Shown here: one piece after another, positions 1-4,858 of the stretch
Layout: each line of letters opens with the position of its first letter
Position numbering within the stretch: position 1 is the first letter of the stretch
From: Actinomycetota bacterium
GTDB taxonomy: Bacteria > Actinomycetota > Actinomycetes > S36-B12 > UBA10799
Assembly: GCA_030837445.1 (NCBI GenBank)
Contig: JAUPKM010000027.1
Location: 1 to 9,012, forward strand
DNA length: 9,012 bases
Direction: 5' to 3'
Notes under the pieces: generated by a model
What the model was told of the DNA's origin: nothing
What the model saw: the letters and a program-made list of their open reading frames with translations, nothing else
The model's database searches: none
Made by a program: the position numbers and the translations under genes

Positions 1-2
1 AC

Positions 3-1277
3 GGCGAGCGTTTCGCTGCGCTTGCCACGGCGCTGGGCGTGCACACCGACGAGTTCCTGCGTACCAGCAGGGACCCACGCCACGCCGCCGCCGTGACCGC
101 TCTGTGGCGCGCCTGCCAGCAGACCGGCGATCTGTACACGAAGGACTACAGCGGCCTGTACTGCCCGGGCTGCGAGCAGTTCTACGGACCCGACGAGCTT
201 GTCGACGGTGCGTGTGCCGAGCACCGGACCCCGGCGGTCGAGGTGACGGAGACCAACTGGTTCTTCCGCCTGTCCCGGTACCGGGAGCAGATCACCGAGA
301 TCATCACCTCGGGGCGGCTCGGTATCACCCCGGTCGAGCGGCGCAACGAGGTGCTTGGGTTCCTCGCCGGCGACGTCCACGACCTGTCGGTGTCCCGTCC
401 GGCGGCCCGCGCCGCCGGCTGGGGCATCCCCGTGCCCGGCGACGCCGAGCAGGTCGTCTACGTGTGGTTCGACGCCTTGACGAACTATCTCACCGGCCTG
501 GGCTACGGCACGCCCGACGATGCCGCCTACCGGCGATGGTGGGCCGGCGACGCCGAGCGGGTGCACGTCATCGGTAAGGGCATCGTGCGGTTCCACGCCG
601 TCTACTGGATCGCGTTCCTGCTCTCCGCCGGGCTACCGCTACCGACCCGTGTGCTCGTGCACGACTACCTGACCGCCGACGGGGCGAAGATCGCCAAGTC
701 CGGCGCGCAAGCTGCCGACCCGGCTATCCTCGCCACCTCCTACGGCGCGGACGCACTGCGCTGGTGGCTGCTGGCCGAACCCGCACCGGTCGGCACGACC
801 GACTTCACCGTCGAACGCTTGGTCGCGGCCTACAACCGGGACCTGGCCAACACGCTCGGCAACCTCGCATCGCGGGCGCTGACCCTGTCCCGCCGGGAAG
901 GGGCCTGGCGGACCAGGCCAGCCGCCGGCGTCGGTGAGAAACTGCGTACGCAGGCCGCGGCGCTACCTGCGCAGGTGGACGACGCGCTCCGCCGCTACGA
1001 CTTCCGCGCCGCCTGTGCGGCGATCACCTCCCTTGCGGAGGCCGGGAACCGGTTCATCGAAACCGAGGAGCCGTGGCACCTGGCGAAGGCCGCAGCCAGC
1101 GGCGACGATGCCGCCGCCGAAAGGTTCGAGGGCGTCATCGCCGCCGTCCTCACGGTCTGCCGCGTCGCCGCCGACGAACTGACTTCCTTCATCCCCGAGG
1201 GGGCAGCCCGGCTCAGTGCCCAGCTCGGGACCAGCACAGCCAAGCCTGCACCGGCGTTTCCCCGAATCACCGAGTAG
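3..1277 (+). CDS. metG: Methionyl-tRNA synthetase-type enzyme, 5' end outside window
   Basis: Class I aminoacyl-tRNA synthetase that would charge tRNA-Met with methionine in the cytoplasm. The open frame already runs at base 3, upstream of the GTG at 39, so the N-terminus with the HIGH motif lies outside the window. Visible family marks, in order, are the D-E-F-x-R-T-S segment (nt 48-68), a zinc-knuckle region with CPGC (nt 162-173) followed by a second Cys/His pair near nt 213-224, the NWFFRLSRY segment, the WFDAL-NY helix (nt 465-488), and a KMSKS-loop equivalent reading KIAKS (nt 687-701). The anticodon-binding helical domain follows, with R-D-L-A-N-T-L-G-N-L, and the protein ends on the usual P-x-F-P-R-I tail. 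There is no C-terminal EMAP/Trbp111-like tRNA-binding domain, as in the short MetRS form. The altered KMSKS loop makes a second, paralogous MetRS possible. MetRS-family membership is certain; its status as the housekeeping copy is not. Confidence 0.9.
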   Translation, partial: GERFAALATALGVHTDEFLRTSRDPRHAAAVTALWRACQQTGDLYTKDYSGLYCPGCEQFYGPDELVDGACAEHRTPAVEVTETNWFFRLSRYREQITEIITSGRLGITPVERRNEVLGFLAGDVHDLSVSRPAARAAGWGIPVPGDAEQVVYVWFDALTNYLTGLGYGTPDDAAYRRWWAGDAERVHVIGKGIVRFHAVYWIAFLLSAGLPLPTRVLVHDYLTADGAKIAKSGAQAADPAILATSYGADALRWWLLAEPAPVGTTDFTVERLVAAYNRDLANTLGNLASRALTLSRREGAWRTRPAAGVGEKLRTQAAALPAQVDDALRRYDFRAACAAITSLAEAGNRFIETEEPWHLAKAAASGDDAAAERFEGVIAAVLTVCRVAADELTSFIPEGAARLSAQLGTSTAKPAPAFPRITE

Positions 1278-1316
1278 CCGACGCTGTCTTGATCTCTTCC
1301 GCTTGGTTGATCCCTG

Positions 1317-1366
1317 CGGCGTCCGTGGAGGAGTGGAGATCGTCCAGGACGCCGAAACGCCACTCC
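1317..1366. other. Interleaved inverted repeats between metG-like and HsdR-N genes
   Basis: Two inverted repeats interlock in the 154-bp gap. CGGCGTCC (1317-1324) pairs with GGACGCCG (1347-1354), and GGAGTGG (1330-1336) pairs with CCACTCC (1360-1366). The order A-B-A'-B' means both stems cannot form as simple nested hairpins; they would be alternative hairpins or an H-type pseudoknot. It could be the terminator region of the upstream gene or part of the leader of the downstream gene. No T-run follows. In GC-rich DNA such short repeats also arise by chance, so the call is tentative. Confidence 0.25.
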
Positions 1367-1437
1367 CCGGGACCGGCAGTCGACGGCCCAACTACTCGGT
1401 AGAGTCGATCAGTCGCAGACTGTAGAGAGAAGTGGGT

Positions 1438-2238
1438 GTGGCAGAGGTGACGGAAACGGGCGCTGACTGGCAGCCGGGTGTGGTGGAGGGGGAGGAGCGG
1501 CTCTCGGTCGCCGGTGGTCGTCTCCCGCGGGTGACGCGTAAGACTCCCTCCAGGACTGCTCCCAAGTGGGAGAGCGACGCGAGAGAACGGGTCCGGGGTG
1601 CGATCCGGAAGTACTCGCGACCGCTATCTGATTTGATCAAGCGCGATGCGAACGAGGGAGACACTCGCTTGATCGTGACTGACTTCCTCTGCGAGGCCTT
1701 GGGCTACGACAAGTACGAGGACTTGACGACGGAGTACCGGATTCGAGGTGAGTTCGCAGACTACGGCCTCCGTATCGACAAGCAGTTGGTGGCATTTCTC
1801 GAGGTCAAGCGCTGTACGACGAAGTTGAACGCGAAGCACCTGCGACAGGTTGAGATGTACGCCGTGAATGAGGGGGTCGAATGGATGATCCTGACCAACG
1901 GCCAGGTTTGGCAGATCTGGCATCTTACGGCAGGACTTCCCGTCTCGGTTGACTTGGCCCTCGAAATTGATCTCCTTGGTGAGGAGAGCGCGAGCGTTAA
2001 GGCGGATGGTCTGTTCTATCTTGCGAAGGAGTCATTCAAGCGGCGTCAGATCGACGAACTGTGGAGGGCGAAGGCCGCCACCAGTCCGGCCGTCCTCGGC
2101 TCAGTGGTTCTCAGCGAAGCGGTCCTCGATGAGATCCGCAAAGAGCTTCGTCGTCGCACTACTCACAACGTCGGTGTCAAGGATCTTCGTGATCTGCTTG
2201 AGCGAAGCGTCCTGCGGCCGGATGTATTCGAGTCCTGA
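1438..2238 (+). CDS. Stand-alone HsdR-N-like PD-(D/E)xK nuclease domain protein
   Basis: This protein of about 266 residues resembles the N-terminal nuclease domain of type I restriction subunit HsdR and related predicted type IV restriction endonucleases (HSDR_N_2-like). Numbering from the alternative GTG at 1432, the core runs from about residue 68 to 165. It has E-G-D-T-R and the D-F-L-C-E-A-L-G-Y helix, the first acidic residue in FADY (D110), the F-L-E-V-K-R strand (E124, K126), and Q-V-E-M-Y (Q139-Y143), which matches the QxxxY motif of HsdR/RecB-type nucleases. The strand ending W-x-I-L-T-N-G closes the fold. No helicase domain is present, so it is not a full HsdR of about 1000 residues, and no hsdM or hsdS lies nearby. 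The GTG at 1438 is preferred because GAGAG (1425-1429) sits 8 nt upstream; it is only 2 nt from the GTG at 1432. The gene is visibly less GC-rich than its neighbours, suggesting transfer. The family is fairly sure; whether it cuts DNA is inferred only from the motifs. Confidence 0.8.
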   Translation: MAEVTETGADWQPGVVEGEERLSVAGGRLPRVTRKTPSRTAPKWESDARERVRGAIRKYSRPLSDLIKRDANEGDTRLIVTDFLCEALGYDKYEDLTTEYRIRGEFADYGLRIDKQLVAFLEVKRCTTKLNAKHLRQVEMYAVNEGVEWMILTNGQVWQIWHLTAGLPVSVDLALEIDLLGEESASVKADGLFYLAKESFKRRQIDELWRAKAATSPAVLGSVVLSEAVLDEIRKELRRRTTHNVGVKDLRDLLERSVLRPDVFES

Positions 2239-2376
2239 AGAGACTGCATCAAGCCATCCATGAAATGCAGCCTTTGGGACAGTATGATTTGGAGGCGCGC
2301 CAGCAGACGTCGGTGACGTCGGGCGTACGGAGACGCAATCGACGCCGCGGTCAATGGGGCAGGTCCGGCGACGTAC

Positions 2377-2448
2377 AGGGTGTGTCGCCGTCACCAGACG
2401 AATCGCCCTGTCCCGCAACTCCGGCGGGTACTTCCTCGCTGCTGACAT
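2377..2448 (-). pseudogene. IS3-family transposase OrfA N-terminal remnant
   Basis: Read on the minus strand from ATG at 2446-2448, the first 20 or so residues begin MSAARKYPPELRDRAIRLV. This is the characteristic start of IS3-family OrfA proteins, which open with a helix-turn-helix domain that binds the element's ends. After about 24 codons the similarity stops. The frame runs on to 2101 but without the expected rest of the helix-turn-helix or the leucine zipper, and it overlaps the HsdR-N-like gene. The DNA just upstream of the ATG (minus strand from 2487) begins TGACTTGAGTGGAGAC and could be the old left end, though I found no convincing partner repeat. It is a dead fragment; OrfB is absent from the window. 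Confidence 0.6.
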
Positions 2449-2650
2449 GACTGATCTTTGGGCGAATCAGAGTCTCCACTCAAGTCAGGGCCCTTCAAGC
2501 CCCTACAACAAGATCCTTAACGACACAACAACACATACCAACCTAAAACAGTATGTAACAACTTCTGAAGTCGGGCGCTCGGCCAGCTACCCCTGACTGG
2601 TTACCAGGTACCAGCCCGGAAACGCGATCGGGTGCGGTCGCGGGAACGCC

Positions 2651-2678
2651 ATGACAAAATTTCAGCCAGGCATCTATT
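2651..2678 (+). promoter_or_regulatory. Candidate housekeeping-type promoter upstream of the RCC1-type gene
   Basis: ATGACA (2651-2656) matches five of six bases of the -35 consensus TTGACA. TCTATT (2673-2678), 16 bp downstream, matches four of six bases of TATAAT. It would start transcription about 190 nt before the ATG at 2882. Actinobacterial promoters are poorly conserved and other weak candidates exist, so this is a suggestion only. Confidence 0.2.
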
Positions 2679-2881
2679 TCGATTCACGAATCACCCGCTC
2701 CACGCGGAACACGGCCCCCTGACCTGGCGTTCGACGACGGTGCACCTCCTCCGGGAAAATGGGCCGATAACACCTGTGGATCCCCCGAACTTGGTCCGGA
2801 TACCCTCCAGGAACAACGGCGATCACATCTTTCGCCAACCACGGACGATCGCCGTCGCAGCGTCACGACGAAGGGGTCGCA

Positions 2882-4021
2882 ATGACAGACAAACGCGTGC
2901 CCGGCCGAACTCTTTCCATTCTCAGGACAGCCGCAGCGATCATGCTGGCCATTCCGGCGGGGCTAGCGGTGCTGACCGCAACGGCGGGTCCCGCGGCGGC
3001 GGACGGCGTCGCGGGGCGGTGGCGGTCGGTCTCCGCCTTCGGGGCGGACGAATGCGCCATCCGCACCGACGGCGCGCTGTGGTGCTGGGGTGAGGCGTTC
3101 GATGCGAGCAGTCCGGGGCTGTCGTGGACGGAGATCGCGCCGAGGACGAGATGGGCCGAGGTGGAGAACGCGTGGTTCCACTCGTGCGGCATCCGCACCG
3201 ACCGCACGCTGTGGTGCTGGGGCTGGAACCACACCGGGGCGTTCGGAATCGGCGTGACCACGGGGGAGGGACTGCCGGGCGAGGTGATTGACCCGGGGAC
3301 CGTGATACCGGCGCAGGAGATATCCCGCAGTCGCTGGCTGGACGTCGCCCCCGGGAGATGGTTCACCTGCGCGATTCGCGTCGACGGCACGCTGTGGTGC
3401 TGGGGTGACAACCGATTCGGCCAGGTCGGCCAGGGGCACGTCAGCGATTACCAGAACGGCTACGGATCCCCGATGCGGGTCGGGACCGCCACGGACTGGA
3501 AGCAGGTGGCCAGTGCGGGTGACTCGGTGTGCGGCGTCCGCACCGGCGGCACCTTGTGGTGCTGGGGCGCCAACAACCACGGGCAGATCGGCGACGGCAC
3601 CACCACGACCCGTCTGGTCCCGACCCAGGTCGGGACGGATACCGGGTGGCTGTCGGTGTCGACCGGGAGAACCAGCGCCTGCGCGCTCCGCACCGGCGGC
3701 CAGCTATGGTGCTGGGGCAACAACGAGTCGGGGCAGATCGGCGACGGCACCACCACGACCCGTCTGGTCCCGACCCAGGTCGGCAAGGGCGTGACGTGGA
3801 CCACCGTGGATGTCGGCACCTCTCATGCCTGCGGGCTGTCCGGTGACCGGCTGTGGTGCTGGGGCGCCGACTACCACGGCCCGTCCGGTGGGCCCACCAT
3901 GACGCCGACGCGGGTCGACACCGACTTCGCCTGGACGATGGTGTCGGCGAACGAGGAGCGGACGTGCGGCATCACCACCGGCCAGCTGCTGCGCTGCTGG
4001 TGGCCAGGAGGCAGCATCTAG
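2882..4021 (+). CDS. Secreted RCC1-repeat beta-propeller protein with paired cysteines
   Basis: The 379-residue protein is predicted to be exported and to fold as an RCC1-type seven-bladed propeller; ligand and role are unknown. A signal peptide covers about residues 1-40: positive start (KR, R), hydrophobic core around 17-34, and an A-A-A/D cleavage site near 40. Seven repeat cores follow, each of the form C-x-I-R-T-x-G-x-L-W-C-W-G, several continuing N-x-x-G-Q-I-G-D-G-T. The first is at C58 and the last is degenerate (C-x9-C followed by W-W). Every core has two cysteines 8-9 residues apart, 14 in all, and there are no others in the protein, so one disulfide per blade is likely outside the cell. 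AAGGGG (2871-2876) lies 5 nt before the ATG, a good ribosome binding site. Repeats 4 and 5 share a 53-bp identical DNA segment. The gene stands alone, convergent with kdpE, and ends before a strong hairpin. RCC1 repeats and secretion are well supported; chromosome-related functions of eukaryotic RCC1 should not be transferred to it. Confidence 0.9.
   Translation: MTDKRVPGRTLSILRTAAAIMLAIPAGLAVLTATAGPAAADGVAGRWRSVSAFGADECAIRTDGALWCWGEAFDASSPGLSWTEIAPRTRWAEVENAWFHSCGIRTDRTLWCWGWNHTGAFGIGVTTGEGLPGEVIDPGTVIPAQEISRSRWLDVAPGRWFTCAIRVDGTLWCWGDNRFGQVGQGHVSDYQNGYGSPMRVGTATDWKQVASAGDSVCGVRTGGTLWCWGANNHGQIGDGTTTTRLVPTQVGTDTGWLSVSTGRTSACALRTGGQLWCWGNNESGQIGDGTTTTRLVPTQVGKGVTWTTVDVGTSHACGLSGDRLWCWGADYHGPSGGPTMTPTRVDTDFAWTMVSANEERTCGITTGQLLRCWWPGGSI
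3581..3783 (+). repeat. 53-bp exact direct repeat, 150-bp period, inside the RCC1-type gene
   Basis: Bases 3581-3633 and 3731-3783 are identical over 53 bp and start exactly 150 bp apart, i.e. one 50-residue propeller blade. Both copies encode GQIGDGTTTTRLVPTQVG. Neighbouring parts of the same two repeats differ at DNA level, so identity is confined to this block. That points to recent tandem duplication or gene conversion within the propeller. Confidence 0.95.
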
Positions 4022-4039
4022 CGACGCCGTCGGAAACCT

Positions 4040-4079
4040 GTTTACTCGGATCGACAGAATCCTGTCGATCCGAGCAAAC
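4040..4079. terminator. Hairpin terminator between the convergent RCC1-type and kdpE genes
   Basis: The arm TTTACTCGGATCGACAG (4041-4057) pairs with CTGTCGATCCGAGCAAA (4062-4078) around the loop AATC. An extra G-C pair (4040/4079) makes 18 bp with a single A-C mismatch. It begins 19 nt after the stop codon of the RCC1-type gene. There is no long T-run, which is common for actinobacterial terminators. Being symmetrical, it could also end transcripts coming from kdpE. Confidence 0.75.
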
Positions 4080-4141
4080 GCCCTCTGAGGTGATGACCAT
4101 GGAGCGATCGCAGGCCGAGAGACACCTGATCGACGCCGTCG

Positions 4142-4858
4142 TCAGGGTTGGAACCGGTACCCCATGCCGGGCTCGGTGAGCAGGTGACGTGGGCGGGCAG
4201 GATCAGCCTCGAGTTTGTGGCGCAGGCGCGTCATGTAGGTTCGCAGTGATTGCGAGGCCTCTCCGACGTCCAGACCTCAGATCCGGTGCGCGAGTTCGGT
4301 GTAGGTCATCAGCCGGCCGGGATTGCCGGCGAGCAGTTCGAGCAGGTCCCATTCGGTGCGGGTGAGCTGCTGCGGGGTGCCGTCGGTGACGGCGGTGAGG
4401 GAGCGGGTGGTGAAGTCGACGTGCGTACGGCCGATGTCCACCTCGGTGGTCCGGTGCGCGGGGCCAGTGCGGCGGCGGGTGGCGCGTAGCCGGGCGAGCA
4501 GCTCAGGGATGCTGAACGGTTTGGTGACGTAGCCGTCGGCGCCGGCGTCCAGTGCGGTGACCTGGTCGCCGCAGCCCGTCCGGCCGGACAGTACGACGAT
4601 CGGGACATCGCTCCACGACCGCAGCTGACGGATCACGTGCAGGCCGTCGTGGTCGGGCAGACCGAGGTCGAGCAGGACCACATCAGGACGGTGCCGCCGG
4701 GCGATGACGAGGGCGTCCGCGGCGTTGGCGGCGGTGCTGACCTCGTAGCCGGTGGCACGAAGGGTGATGGTGATCGCCGTCCGGATCTGCGGTTCGTCCT
4801 CGACGACGAGGACCCGGACACCGGAAGGGACGGCGTCCGCGGGTGACAGTCCGCTCAT
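4142..4858 (-). pseudogene. kdpE: Response regulator KdpE interrupted by an in-frame TGA
   Basis: OmpR/PhoB-type response regulator that, when phosphorylated by KdpD, activates the kdp pump operon. The ATG at 4858 overlaps the kdpD stop (ATGA), with GAAGG 7 nt upstream. The receiver domain (about residues 14-128) is complete: acidic pair E20-D21, phosphate acceptor D64 in L-L-D-L-G-L-P-D, S91 and K113. The winged-helix domain starts near 138 and reads L-T-R-T-E-W-D-L-L-E-L-L. At codon 194 (4277-4279) there is TGA after T-E-L-A-H-R-I, where the family has W-G. The same frame then continues GLDVGEASQSLRTYMTRLRH and ends TEPGMGYRFQP with a natural TGA at 4142-4144. The intact product would be 238 residues. 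Termination at codon 194 gives 193 residues without the DNA-recognition helix and wing, so it should not bind DNA. Alternatives are a sequencing error or stop read-through. The identity is very sure; the functional state is uncertain. Confidence 0.9.

Larger units (their letters stand above)
2239..2881. other. 643-bp gene-poor region with transposase remnant and AT-rich patch
   Basis: No intact gene is supported here. From left to right it holds degenerate DNA directly behind the HsdR-N-like gene, the IS3 OrfA remnant (2377-2448, minus), a strikingly AT-rich and G-poor stretch around 2497-2570, and the upstream region of the RCC1-type gene. The open frame starting near 2632 is read as chance because it overlaps the strongly supported RCC1 gene in another frame and matches nothing I recognise. 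No tRNA, attachment site or CRISPR repeat was seen. Confidence 0.6.

Noticed and set aside
2236..2260. Partner terminal repeat for the IS3 remnant starting at the nuclease-like gene's stop codon
   Set aside because: It shares only TGA and GAGACT with the proposed left end at 2487, with unequal spacing; not convincing.
2632..3093. Plus-strand open frame of 153 residues
   Set aside because: It overlaps the start of the RCC1-type gene, which has a signal peptide and ribosome binding site, and its own sequence is basic and low in complexity with no family match.
3588..3783. CRISPR-like repeat array
   Set aside because: There are only two copies, they lie inside a reading frame, and their 150-bp period matches protein repeats.
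2863..3819. Minus-strand frames with repeated P-Q-H-H-S-V-P-S-V-R motifs
   Set aside because: The repeats are the reverse reading of the C-x-x-R-x-x-G-x-L-W-C-W-G blades of the RCC1-type gene; nothing independent.
4277..4279. Selenocysteine or a TGA-as-Trp genetic code at the kdpE stop
   Set aside because: The site corresponds to a Trp rather than a catalytic Cys, I see no obvious SECIS-like hairpin directly after it, other genes here use TGA as a normal stop, and Trp is coded by TGG elsewhere.
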